A DNA stretch of 64,000 nucleotides from Agromyces aureus (GTDB lineage: Bacteria > Actinomycetota > Actinomycetes > Actinomycetales > Microbacteriaceae), in the NCBI RefSeq assembly GCF_001660485.1, contig NZ_CP013979.1, forward strand, positions 2,728,001 through 2,792,000, in the 5' to 3' direction. Shown here piece by piece: positions 42,356-55,693 of the stretch. A program made the translations under genes and the position numbers. The notes beneath the pieces were generated by a model. That model was not told where the DNA came from and did no database searches. It saw nothing but the letters and a program-made list of their open reading frames with translations. How positions within the stretch are numbered: position 1 is the stretch's first letter; each line of letters opens with the position of its first letter.

Positions 42356-43657
42356 TCAGACGACGAAGACGCCCGCGAGCGTCTTCTTGCCACGACGCAG
42401 CACGGCCATGCCACCTCGTGCCACGCGTCCTTCGATCGTCGCCGTCTCGTCGTCGATGCGCACGTTGTCGAGTGAGACTCCGCCCTGCGCGATTGCACGG
42501 CGCCCCTCGCCCACCGACTTCACGAGTCCGGTGTCGACGAGCAGCTGAGCGACGGGCGCGTCGGGCGAGGTCGTCGTGTTCGGGAGCTCGCGCAGAGCGG
42601 ATTCGAGCGTCGCCTCGTCGAGCGCCGACAGGTCGCCCTGCCCGAAGAGCGCCTCGGATGCCGCGATGACGGCTGCCGTGGCATCCGCCCCATGCACCAG
42701 GGTCGTGACCTCGTTCGCGAGCGTGCGCTGGGCCTCGCGTCGGAACGGCTCGCTCTCGACGAGCGCCTCGAGCTGCTCGATGCGCTCTCGGCCGAGGAAG
42801 GTGAAGACCTTCAGCCGGCCGACGACATCGGCATCGTCGGTGTTGAGCCAGAACTGGTAGAAGCGGTAGGGGCTGCACATCTCGGCATCGAGCCAGATGG
42901 CGTTGCCCTCGCTCTTGCCGAACTTCGTGCCGTCGGAGTTCGTGATCAGGGGCGTGCCGATGGCGTGGGCGCTTCGGCCCTCGACGCGGTGGATCAGATC
43001 GGTGCCGCTCGTGAGGTTGCCCCACTGGTCGCTCCCGCCGGTCTGCAGCACGCAGCCGTACTGGCGGAAGAGCTCGAGGTAGTCGAAGCCCTGCAGGATC
43101 TGGTAGCTGAACTCGGTGTAGCTGATGCCGGCGTCGGAGTTCAGACGCGATGCGACCGCGTCCTTCTTGAGCATGGTGCCGACACGGTAGTGCTTGCCGA
43201 TCTCGCGGAGGAAGTCGATGGCGCTGAGGCCGGCGGTCCAGTCGAGGTTGTTCACCAGGCGGACGGCGTTCTCGCCCTCGGCCGAGAGGAAGCGGCTCAC
43301 CTGCGCCTGGAGGCGGCCGACCCACTCGACCACGGTCTCCTTCGTGTTCAGCGTGCGCTCGGCGGTGGGCCGAGGATCGCCGATGAGGCCGGTCGAGCCG
43401 CCGACGAGGCCGAGCGGCTTGTGCCCTGCGAGCTGCAGGCGGCGCATGGTGAGCAACTGCACCAAGTTGCCGAGGTGCAGGCTCGGGGCCGTGGGGTCGA
43501 ATCCGCAGTAATACGTGATCGGGTCGCCGGCGAGGAGCTTCTTCAGGGCGGCTTCGTCGGTGGAGACGTGCACGAGGCCGCGCCAGCGGAGCTCCTCCCA
43601 GACGTCTGCAAACGAGTCGTCGTTGTGCTGGGATGCGAGGATCACGGGGTCTGACAC
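42356..43657 (-). CDS. tyrS: Tyrosyl-tRNA synthetase
   Basis: The 433-residue class I synthetase has HLGN at 61-64 (the HIGH motif), the tyrosine-binding QTGGSDQWGN at 205-214, KFGKS at 245-249 (the KMSKS motif) and a C-terminal S4 domain (VAQLLVDTGLVKSVGEGRRAI). It charges tRNA-Tyr. The start is a GTG; a -10-like TAGCCT ends 6 bases before it (43664-43669), which is the spacing of a leaderless transcript, and no ribosome-binding site is seen. Confidence 0.96.
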   Translation of the reverse strand: MSDPVILASQHNDDSFADVWEELRWRGLVHVSTDEAALKKLLAGDPITYYCGFDPTAPSLHLGNLVQLLTMRRLQLAGHKPLGLVGGSTGLIGDPRPTAERTLNTKETVVEWVGRLQAQVSRFLSAEGENAVRLVNNLDWTAGLSAIDFLREIGKHYRVGTMLKKDAVASRLNSDAGISYTEFSYQILQGFDYLELFRQYGCVLQTGGSDQWGNLTSGTDLIHRVEGRSAHAIGTPLITNSDGTKFGKSEGNAIWLDAEMCSPYRFYQFWLNTDDADVVGRLKVFTFLGRERIEQLEALVESEPFRREAQRTLANEVTTLVHGADATAAVIAASEALFGQGDLSALDEATLESALRELPNTTTSPDAPVAQLLVDTGLVKSVGEGRRAIAQGGVSLDNVRIDDETATIEGRVARGGMAVLRRGKKTLAGVFVV

Positions 43658-43797
43658 CCAGCAAGGCTATCAGCGGGCCATCACCGCACGACGCGTCGGC
43701 GATGCGGCGCGATCAAGCCCCCATCATGGATCTCTTTCATTCAATGTTGTAGACTTTATTCTGTTCGTTCAAGTTTCCAGGGTTGACAGGAGTGGGC

Positions 43798-44520
43798 ATG
43801 TTCGTGATCACCGCAGATCAGGTGTCGAGCCGTCGTCAGGCCGACCGCGCGGGCGAGATGATCGCCCGTCTCGAGCGCCGCCACGGCGGCGCCCTGCTGC
43901 TTCCGGCCGACCAGACGGCGGGCGACGAGATCCAGCTGCTCACCGACTCGGCCGAGACCGCACTGGAGACCGTGCTGGACACGACCCGTGACGGCGGCTG
44001 GAGCGTCGGGCTCGGCATCGGCGGGGTGCGGACGCCACTTCCGGACGCCGCCCGCAAGGCGAGCGGCACCGCGTTCATCGCCGCGCGCGAGGCGGTGCAG
44101 GCGGCCAAGCGGGCGGACGGACGGTTCGCGCTGCGCGCGGCATCCGCACCGATGGACAGCTCGGATACCGCAGCCGAACGCTCGGGAGAGACGTGGCCCG
44201 TGATCGACGCGACCGGCCTCGAAGCGCTCGTGCGCATGCTCGTGCTGATCCGCGAACGCCGGAGCGAGCCCGGCTGGGAGGTCGTCGACCTCGCTCGGAC
44301 CGGGCTCCGCCAGAAGGACATCGCCCACGAGCTCGGGATCAGCACGGCGGCCGTCAGCGCACGACTCAAGGCGGGGATGTGGCGCGCCGAGGCCGACGCG
44401 ATCGCGCCCCTCGAGCGGCTGCTCGCCGCCGTCGACGCGGCGGTCACCGGCACCGTCGCCGGCGTCGCCCCGGCCGAGGTCGCGCCGCCGGAATCGCGCG
44501 GGTCCGGCGACACCCGCTGA
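43798..44520 (+). CDS. SatD-like protein with C-terminal helix-turn-helix
   Basis: The protein has 240 residues from the ATG at 43798 with AGGAG upstream. Residues 1-110 (FVITADQVSSRRQADRAGEM, LPADQTAGDEIQLLTDS, SVGLGIGGVRTPLP) resemble SatD proteins. Residues about 160-205 form a helix-turn-helix (GLRQKDIAHELGISTAAVSARL) like the C-terminal part of sigma factors and LuxR regulators. It is probably a DNA-binding regulator with a SatD-type sensor part. The following membrane gene lies 75 bases downstream on the same strand, and the two likely form a pair. Confidence 0.7.
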   Translation: MFVITADQVSSRRQADRAGEMIARLERRHGGALLLPADQTAGDEIQLLTDSAETALETVLDTTRDGGWSVGLGIGGVRTPLPDAARKASGTAFIAAREAVQAAKRADGRFALRAASAPMDSSDTAAERSGETWPVIDATGLEALVRMLVLIRERRSEPGWEVVDLARTGLRQKDIAHELGISTAAVSARLKAGMWRAEADAIAPLERLLAAVDAAVTGTVAGVAPAEVAPPESRGSGDTR

Positions 44521-44595
44521 GCTCGTGCACGCGCGTCGGTGCCGATCGCTACGCTGATCGGAACCGCTCCGCAGGCCCTACCCCGAAGGAAGCCC

Positions 44596-45201
44596 GTGTT
44601 CGATCCCACCGCCGTCACGAACGCCATCGCGTCGATCATCCTGTTCATCGCACTGGCGGGTGCCGCCGCGTTCTCGGTGCTCGCGCACCTGCGCTACCGC
44701 GGCGTGTTCGTGTGGATCGCGGCCGGGGCGATCGTCATCGCGCTGCTCAGCGCGTCGGCCCTGACCGCGCCCGCGCCCGCCGGCTTCGGCCCGCTCGCCA
44801 CCGCGCTCGCGTTCACGGCGGCGGTCTTCGGCGGCAGCCCCGCCGCGGCGACGGCGCTGCGGCTCGCCATGGGCTCGAGCGTCGCACCCGGCCTGCACGG
44901 CGGCATCATCGTGAGCGAGAAGGCCGTGACCTCCGACGAACGCCAGGGCCTCGTGGCCGCGCCGAAGCGCGAGGTGCTCCGCGGCGGACTCGTGATCGGG
45001 TTCCTCGAGCGCATCGCGGCCGCAGGCTCGATCATCGCCGGGTTCCCCGAGGGGCTCGCCATCGTCATCGCCGTGAAGGGCGTCGGCCGATTCACCGAGC
45101 TCGAAGCCCCGGAAGCGCGTGAACGGTTCATCATCGGCACGCTCGCGAGCCTCATCTGGGCGTGCGCGGCGAGCCTCGTGGTCAGCATCGCCGTGCACTG
45201 A
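44596..45201 (+). CDS. Polytopic membrane protein paired with the SatD-like gene
   Basis: The protein has 201 residues from the GTG at 44596, which has GAAGGAAG upstream; an in-frame start at 44539 lacks one. About five transmembrane helices are seen (approximately 8-30, 36-58, 64-82, 128-155 and 178-200). Between helices 3 and 4 is a polar stretch (SEKAVTSDERQGLVAAPKRE). I do not recognise the family. The conserved-looking segment FLERIAAAGSIIAGFPEG crosses helix 4. It is probably the target or partner of the upstream regulator. Confidence 0.7.
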   Translation: MFDPTAVTNAIASIILFIALAGAAAFSVLAHLRYRGVFVWIAAGAIVIALLSASALTAPAPAGFGPLATALAFTAAVFGGSPAAATALRLAMGSSVAPGLHGGIIVSEKAVTSDERQGLVAAPKREVLRGGLVIGFLERIAAAGSIIAGFPEGLAIVIAVKGVGRFTELEAPEARERFIIGTLASLIWACAASLVVSIAVH

Positions 45202-45229
45202 ATCGCCGTGCACTGACGACCGGCATCGC

Positions 45230-45898
45230 TCAGGTGTGCGACTTCGCGTGACGTCGGTACGGTGAGACTCCTCGGTCGTCCGGCAGCCAGAACCGCCACG
45301 GATACGCCGCTCCCCCGCCGGCTCCGCTGACGCCCGTTCGTGGGCCCGCCGCGAACGCGAGCGGCGCCACCGGCACCTCGAGCGAGAACGGCGGCGCGAG
45401 CAGATCCGCACCCGTCGCGGCCAGCGGCACCCCGAGCGCGACCGCGAGCCGCGCAGGCCCTCGGGCGAGATCCCGATCGGATGCCGCGCCGCGCCGTTCA
45501 CGCGCGAGTTCGACCCCCTCGACCACCGTCGCGCCCCGCAGCAGCACGGCCGATGCGCGCCCCTCAACGCCCGCGACGACGTTGAGGCAGGTGTGCATGC
45601 CGTACGTGAAGTACGCGTAGAGGTGCGCCGCCTCGCCGAACATCACGGCCGTGCGCGCGGTCATGCCACGGTGGGCATGCGACCCGGGATCTTCACCCAC
45701 GCCGCGATACGCCTCCACCTCGGAGATGCGGATCGCGACGCGACCCTCGGGCGTCGAGTGCGCGAGCACCGCGCCGAGGAGCAGCGGGGCGAGCTCGACC
45801 GCGTCGCGTGCGAAGAACGCCCGCGTGCGCCGACGCCGCGCGTCGGACGCCGCGCCGCCCGAAGGCGGAGCGGCGCCGTCATCGCGCGGCCGCGGCAT
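45230..45898 (-). CDS. 3-methyladenine DNA glycosylase (AAG/MPG family)
   Basis: The 222-residue protein matches the AAG family: ISEVEAYRGVGEDPGSHAHRGMTART, with the catalytic Glu and HAHRG motif, YAYFTYGMHTCLNVV, then VLLRGATVVEG and the ARGPARLAVALGV segment. It excises alkylated purines. The N-terminal 20 residues are a polar extension, and an internal start near 45830 would also give a functional core. It converges with the plus-strand membrane gene and ends the arg-side minus strand, 37 bases from argH. Confidence 0.92.
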   Translation of the reverse strand: MPRPRDDGAAPPSGGAASDARRRRTRAFFARDAVELAPLLLGAVLAHSTPEGRVAIRISEVEAYRGVGEDPGSHAHRGMTARTAVMFGEAAHLYAYFTYGMHTCLNVVAGVEGRASAVLLRGATVVEGVELARERRGAASDRDLARGPARLAVALGVPLAATGADLLAPPFSLEVPVAPLAFAAGPRTGVSGAGGGAAYPWRFWLPDDRGVSPYRRHAKSHT

Positions 45899-45935
45899 CC
45901 GCTCGCTCAGCCCTGCTCGGTCTCGTCGACGGCGA

Positions 45936-50575
<4,640 letters not shown>

Positions 50576-50576
<1 letters not shown>

Positions 50577-51727
50577 CAGCTCGCGTACGCGCTGTTCTCG
50601 TGCACGTAGTCGTGCGTGAGGTCGTTCGTGAGGATCGTGGCGGACGCTTCACCCGCGTGCAGCTCGACGAGCACGTGCGTCGCCCGCGGGGTGAGGTCGA
50701 CGGACTCGCGCGGTGCGTCGGGGCGCCCGGCGTGGCAGACGCGCACCCCGTTCATCGACACGTCGACGAGATACGGGTCGAATCGGGCCTGCGTGGTGCC
50801 GATGGCGGCGAGCACCCGGCCCCAGTTGGGATCGTTGCCGAAGATCGCCGCCTTGAAGAGGTTGTTGCGGGCGACCGATCGGCCGACCTCGACCGCGTCG
50901 TCTTCGGTGACCGCACCGCGGACCTCGATGGCGATGTCGTGGCTCGCGCCCTCGGCGTCGGCCTGCAACTGCTCGGCGAGCGAGCGGCACGCGGCGGTGA
51001 CCGCGGCGCGGAATTCCACGGCATCCGGAACCACGCCAGAGGCCCCCGACGCGAGCAGCGTGACCTGGTCGTTCGTCGACATGCAGCCGTCGGAGTCGAG
51101 CCGGTCGAACGTGACGCGCGTCGCCTCGCGGAGGGCGGAGTCGAGTTCGCCGCTCGGCAGGTCGGCGTCGGTGGTGAGCACGACGAGCATGGTCGCGAGG
51201 CCCGGCGCGAGCATGCCCGCACCCTTCGCGATGCCGCCCACGCGCCATCCGTCGCCGTCGATGACGACCGTCTTCGGGGTCGTGTCGGTCGTCATGATCG
51301 CGCGCGCCGCGTCGTCGCCGCCGTCGGCGGACAAGCGTGCCGCTGCGGAGAGCACGCCCTCTTCGAGCACCTCGCCGTCGAGCTGGTCGCCGATGAGCCC
51401 GGTCGAGCACACGAGCACGTCGCCCGCGGCGATGCCCAGGGCGGATGCCGCGGCCTCCGCGGTGCGATGCGTGACCTGGAACCCCTCGGGGCCCGTGAAG
51501 CAGTTCGCTCCGCCCGAGTTGAGCACGACCGCCGACACGACCCCGTCGAGGATGACCTGCTGCGACCAGAGGATCGGGTTCGCCTTCGCGCGATTCGACG
51601 TGAACACCGCTGCGGCGGCCGCCGACGGGCCGCGGTTCACGACGAGCGCGAGGTCGAGGGCGCCGGAGCGCTTGATGCCCGCGGCGATGCCCGCGGCCTC
51701 GAAGCCTGCGGGGGCGGTGACGGTCAC
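50576..51727 (-). CDS. argJ: Bifunctional ornithine acetyltransferase/N-acetylglutamate synthase
   Basis: The protein has 383 residues from the GTG at 51727, which overlaps the argC stop as GTGA. The self-cleavage site is [25 protein letters not shown], with the nucleophile Thr after Ala-Thr-Met-Leu-type context. The DPNWGR-like segment [13 protein letters not shown] and the N-terminal [13 protein letters not shown] are also present. ArgJ recycles the acetyl group to glutamate; with it the pathway needs no separate deacetylase. Confidence 0.95.
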
Positions 51728-52767
51728 GGAGCGACTCCATTCATGGGAAGGCCGGTGTACTCGGCGAGGCCGAGGGCGATGTTCGCCGACTGGATGGCGG
51801 CACCAGCGGTGCCCTTGACGAGGTTGTCGACGGCCGCGACCACGACCAGGCGGCCCGCGGCCTCGTCGATCGCGACGCCGATCAACGCCGTGTTGGCCCC
51901 CAGCACGTCGGAGGTGCGAGGGAACACGCCCTCGGGCAGCAGCTGCACGAATCGCTCGCCCGCATACGCGTCTTCCCAGGCAGCACGCACGGCCGCGGCA
52001 TCCGTACCGGGAACGATGCGCGCCGTCGAGGTCGCGAGGATGCCGCGGCTCATCGGCACCAGCACGGGCGTGAACGAGATCGTCGGGTCGGCCGCGCCCG
52101 CCCAGCGGAGCGCCTGCTGGATCTCGGGGATATGGCGGTGGCCGCCGCCGACGGCGTACGGGTTCGCGGAACCGAGCAGCTCGGACGCGAGCAGGTTCAC
52201 CTTCGGGCTCTTGCCGGCGCCCGATGGGCCGACCGCGAGCACCGAGACGAGGTCGCGGTCTTCGATGACGCCCGCACGGATGCCGGGGGCGAGCGACAGC
52301 GCCACGGTCGACGCGTTGCAGCCGGGCGCGGCGATACGGCGAGCGCCCGTGAGCCGTTCGCGCTGCGTGCCCGACAGGCGCGGCAGCTCGGGAACCCCGT
52401 AGCTCCAGGCGCCGTGGTGCTCGCCGCCGTAGAACGCGGCCCAGTCGGCGCTCGACTCGAGCCGGTGATCGGCGCCGCAGTCGATGACGAGCGTGTCGGG
52501 CGAGAGGTCCGCGGCGACCGCGCCCGACGTGCCGTGCGGCAGCGCCAGGAACACGAGATCGTGCCCGCCGAGCGTCTCGGCGCTCGTCTCCTTCAGCGTC
52601 AGGTGCGTGTACGAACGCAGGTGCGGCTGCACCGAGACGAGGGGCTGGCCGGCGCTCGAGTGCGCGGTGACCGTGCGAACCTCGAACTCGGGATGATCGG
52701 CGAGCAGCCGGAGGAGTTCTCCCCCGGCATACCCGGACGCGCCGGAAACGGCGACGGAGTACGTCAT
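51724..52767 (-). CDS. argC: N-acetyl-gamma-glutamyl-phosphate reductase
   Basis: I chose the ATG at 52767 (347 residues), preceded by AAGGTGG; an in-frame ATG three codons earlier is less likely. It has the NADP motif [16 protein letters not shown], the catalytic Cys in [13 protein letters not shown], and HRHIPEI near the end of the catalytic domain. It is the first enzyme gene of the argCJBDFH operon. A 35-codon Arg-rich ORF lies just upstream and may control it. Confidence 0.95.
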   Translation of the reverse strand: MTYSVAVSGASGYAGGELLRLLADHPEFEVRTVTAHSSAGQPLVSVQPHLRSYTHLTLKETSAETLGGHDLVFLALPHGTSGAVAADLSPDTLVIDCGADHRLESSADWAAFYGGEHHGAWSYGVPELPRLSGTQRERLTGARRIAAPGCNASTVALSLAPGIRAGVIEDRDLVSVLAVGPSGAGKSPKVNLLASELLGSANPYAVGGGHRHIPEIQQALRWAGAADPTISFTPVLVPMSRGILATSTARIVPGTDAAAVRAAWEDAYAGERFVQLLPEGVFPRTSDVLGANTALIGVAIDEAAGRLVVVAAVDNLVKGTAGAAIQSANIALGLAEYTGLPMNGVAP

Positions 52768-52822
52768 GCAATCCACCTTAGGTCTGAACGAGCGGGGGCG
52801 ATGTTCCGGCGACGCCCCGCGT

Positions 52823-52837
52823 CAGGCCTCAGGCCTG
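52823..52837 (-). promoter_or_regulatory. Small hairpin enclosing the leader-ORF stop codon
   Basis: CAGGCC and GGCCTG form a perfect 6-bp stem whose 3-base loop is the TGA of the leader ORF. On the same transcript GGGGCG and CGCCCC further down can pair, and the argC ribosome-binding site GGTGGAT can pair with GTCCACC at the leader start, with one G-U pair. Confidence 0.4.
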
Positions 52838-52936
52838 TTCAGGGGTCGCCGAGATTCGGCGCTCGCCACGACGTCGGTTGCGCGAGACCTCGACACGCGC
52901 GACGCGTGCGACGAGGGCGAACCGGGTGGTGGACAT
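52829..52936 (-). CDS. Arg-rich leader ORF upstream of argC
   Basis: A 35-codon frame starts at the ATG at 52936 and ends 61 bases before argC. The product begins MSTTRFALVARVARVEVSRN and contains nine Arg residues, including RRR and a later RR. There is no ribosome-binding site, but a -10-like TAGGGT ends 6 bases before the ATG, as in leaderless actinobacterial genes. The stop codon is the loop of a 6-bp hairpin. Position and Arg content suggest a leader peptide that senses charged tRNA-Arg; this is inference. Confidence 0.5.
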   Translation of the reverse strand: MSTTRFALVARVARVEVSRNRRRGERRISATPEQA

Positions 52937-52942
52937 GGGTCG

Positions 52943-52972
52943 ACCCTAGCGGCGGCGCGGCGCCGATCGCAA
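52943..52972 (-). promoter_or_regulatory. Promoter of the leader ORF and arg operon
   Basis: On the minus strand TTGCGA (52972-52967), 18 bases and TAGGGT (52948-52943) are followed after 6 bases by the leader ATG, so transcription would begin at or within a base or two of the start codon. The -35 hexamer equals that of the rrn promoter in this window. A typical ArgR operator is not obvious to me. Confidence 0.55.
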
Positions 52973-53012
52973 ACCCGCGGGTCGGGGATCGGCGCCGCGC
53001 GACCGGCTGACG

Positions 53013-54830
53013 TTACGCCACCGCCTGCTCGGAGGCCGGCCGCGGAACGGAGTCGATGAGCAGCTGCGTGTACTCGTGCTGCGGCGCATCGAGCAGCTGG
53101 GCGGTGGCCCCGCGCTCGACGATCTCACCGCGGCGCATGACCAGCGTGCGGTCGCAGACCTTTCGCACCACGGCGAGGTCGTGGCTGATGAAGAGCACGG
53201 TGAGGCCGCGCTCGCGTCGGATTCGGGCGACGAGATCGAGCACCTGCGCCTGCACCGAGACATCGAGCGCGCTCGTCGCCTCGTCCATCACGAGCACCTC
53301 GGGTTCGATCGCGAGTGCCCTCGCGATCGCGACGCGCTGGCGCTGGCCGCCCGAGAGCGTGCGCGGACGCGCATCGGCGTGCGCTGCGGTCAGGCCGACC
53401 TGCTCGAGCAGGTCGATCGACCGCGAACGGGCATCGGCGATCGTGCATCCCGTGTGCAGGCGCAGCGCATCGCCGATCGCCCGGCCCGCCGTGAGCCGCG
53501 GGTCCAGCGAGAGGTACGGGTCCTGGAAGACCATCTGCACGCTCCGCGCGTGGGCGAGCCTGGCCGCTCGGCCCTGCGGCACGGACGTCCGTTCACGGCC
53601 CGCGATCCGGAGCTCGCCGCCGTCGCTCTGCTCGAGCCCGACGATCATGCGCGCGAGTGTCGACTTGCCCGATCCCGACTCCCCCACGATCGCCAGGGCC
53701 TCTCCCCCGGCGAGCTCGAACGACGCCTCGGCGACCGCCACGACGGGCGGCTTGCCCCGCCGGTGGTACGTCTTCGAGAGTCCGGAGGCGACGAGCAACG
53801 GGCCGGCCGCGGCATCCGTCACCGGGCGACCGGATGCCGCGTGGCCGGCCGATCGGTCGGCGTGCACGTCGTCGGCCTGCACGTCACCAATGGTCGCGAC
53901 GGCCGCCGGAACGGCGGTGCCCGCAGTGGAGGCCGGAGCCTCGGCATCCGTCGAGGACGCTTCGTCGGGCACCGGAACGAGGGTCGGGGTCGCAGCGACG
54001 AGACGGCGCGTGTACTCGGCCTGCGGTGCAGTGAACACGCGGAGGGCCGGGCCCTGCTCCTCGACGCGCCCGGCGCTCATGACCACGACCCGGTCGCAGA
54101 TCGAGGCCGCCAGGTTGAGGTCGTGCGTGATGAAGAGCATGCCCATGCCGCGCTGCTCGCGCTGTGCGACGAGCACGCGGATGATCTCGGCCTGCGTCGT
54201 CACGTCGAGCGCCGTCGTGGGCTCGTCGCATACGAGCAGCTTCGGCGAGCTCGTGAGGGCACCGGCGATCATGACGCGCTGCAGCATGCCCCCCGAGAAC
54301 TCGTGCGGATACTGCTTCAGGTGCTCCTCCGGGCGAGGCAACTGCACGGCCGAGAGCAGGTCGAGCGCACGAGCGGTGGCTGCGGCGGACGACAGGCCCT
54401 CGCAGAGCCGGAGCGTCTCGGTCATGTGGTCACCGATCGTGCGCATGGGATTGATGCCCGCGCGCGGATCCTGGAAGATCATCGCCGCCGCATGGCGACG
54501 CAGTTCGAGCACCTCGCGCTTGGACGCGCCGATGACCTCGCGCCCGTCGAGCTCGACCCGGCCGCCGAGGCGCGAACCGCCCGGCGTGAGGCCCAGCACG
54601 GTGCGTGCGGTGAGGGACTTGCCCGAGCCGGACTCGCCGACGAGGCCGACCGTCTCGCCGGCCGCGACCGCGAGGGAGATGCCGTCGAGCAGGCGCTTGC
54701 CGTCGGCGAGGTCGAGCGTCAGATCGTCGATGCGGAGCAGGTGCGGGCCTGCCTGGTCCGGTCGAGTGCGACCGGTGCCGGTGTTCGCTGCGGGGTTCGT
54801 TCCCGGCTCGTTCGTTCCTGGGTCGTTCAT
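53013..54830 (-). CDS. Peptide-type ABC transporter, fused double ATPase
   Basis: The protein has 605 residues from the ATG at 54830, overlapping the permease stop as ATGA. It carries two complete ABC domains: first Walker A GESGSGKSLTAR and signature FSGGMLQRVMIAGAL, then Walker A GESGSGKSTLAR and signature LSGGQRQRVAIARAL, each with Walker B (LLVCDEPTTALD and VLVMDEATSALD). These correspond to DppD and DppF joined by a low-complexity linker. The operon also has the binding protein, two permeases and an amidohydrolase. Confidence 0.93.
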   Translation of the reverse strand: MNDPGTNEPGTNPAANTGTGRTRPDQAGPHLLRIDDLTLDLADGKRLLDGISLAVAAGETVGLVGESGSGKSLTARTVLGLTPGGSRLGGRVELDGREVIGASKREVLELRRHAAAMIFQDPRAGINPMRTIGDHMTETLRLCEGLSSAAATARALDLLSAVQLPRPEEHLKQYPHEFSGGMLQRVMIAGALTSSPKLLVCDEPTTALDVTTQAEIIRVLVAQREQRGMGMLFITHDLNLAASICDRVVVMSAGRVEEQGPALRVFTAPQAEYTRRLVAATPTLVPVPDEASSTDAEAPASTAGTAVPAAVATIGDVQADDVHADRSAGHAASGRPVTDAAAGPLLVASGLSKTYHRRGKPPVVAVAEASFELAGGEALAIVGESGSGKSTLARMIVGLEQSDGGELRIAGRERTSVPQGRAARLAHARSVQMVFQDPYLSLDPRLTAGRAIGDALRLHTGCTIADARSRSIDLLEQVGLTAAHADARPRTLSGGQRQRVAIARALAIEPEVLVMDEATSALDVSVQAQVLDLVARIRRERGLTVLFISHDLAVVRKVCDRTLVMRRGEIVERGATAQLLDAPQHEYTQLLIDSVPRPASEQAVA

Positions 54831-55693
54831 GCGGGGATCTCGCCTCCGATGCGTTCGGAGAGTTCTTCTCCGATGATGTTCACGGCGACGACCACGATGA
54901 CCACGGCGACCGCCGGCACGATGGCGGGCAGGAAGTGTCCGCCGACGATGCCGGCCTGCGCCTCGTTGATCATGGCGCCCCAGTCGGGGGTCGGCGGTTG
55001 CACGCCCAGCCCGAGGAAGGACAGGCCCGCGAGCTCGGCGAGCACGTAGCCGAAGTTCAGGGTGGACTGGGCGCCGACGATGGGCGTGACGTTCGGCAGG
55101 ACCCGGCGCAGCGCGATGAACGCGCCGCCGAACCCGGCGACGCGGTACGCCGCGACGTAGGGCCTCGTGCGCTCGGCCTTGACGAGTGCTCGCGTGAGCC
55201 GCGCGACGAACGGCGCGTACGCGATGCTCATCGCGATGACCGGGGCGACGAGCCCCTTGCCGAACAGCGCGACGGCCATGATCGCGAGCAGCAGCGAGGG
55301 GAAGGCGAACAGCACGTCGAAGACGCGGCCGAGCACGGCATCGAACCAGCCGCCCCGCCACCCGGCGAGGAGGCCGAGCAGCATGCCGATGACCGTCGAG
55401 CCGATCACCACGAGCAGGGGCCCGAGCAGCGCCGTGCGAGCGCCGAAGACGAGTCGACTCAGCAGGTCGCGGCCGAGTCCGTCGGTGCCGAGCCAGTGCG
55501 CGGCACTCGGGCCCGCGTTGACGGCGGTGAAGTCGATGGCGTCGGGCGGATACGGGGCGACGAACGGCGCGAAGATCGCGGCGAGCGTCATGGTCGAGAG
55601 CACCACGAGCGCCGCGACGAACGTGCGGCTGCCGATCCGCGGGCGCGGAGCGCGGAGCGCCTTGAGGGCGAGGGTCGGGGTCTGCGTCGTCAT
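54827..55693 (-). CDS. Peptide-type ABC transporter permease (DppC-like)
   Basis: The protein has 288 residues from the ATG at 55693, overlapping the preceding permease stop. An N-terminal helix is followed by the APYPPDAIDF region and the HWLGTDGLGRDLLSRLVFGARTAL signature of DppC/OppC proteins. Five more helices follow, with the EAA loop around YRVAGFGGAFIALRRVLPN that contacts the ATPase. It forms the channel with the DppB-like partner. Confidence 0.92.
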   Translation of the reverse strand: MTTQTPTLALKALRAPRPRIGSRTFVAALVVLSTMTLAAIFAPFVAPYPPDAIDFTAVNAGPSAAHWLGTDGLGRDLLSRLVFGARTALLGPLLVVIGSTVIGMLLGLLAGWRGGWFDAVLGRVFDVLFAFPSLLLAIMAVALFGKGLVAPVIAMSIAYAPFVARLTRALVKAERTRPYVAAYRVAGFGGAFIALRRVLPNVTPIVGAQSTLNFGYVLAELAGLSFLGLGVQPPTPDWGAMINEAQAGIVGGHFLPAIVPAVAVVIVVVAVNIIGEELSERIGGEIPA

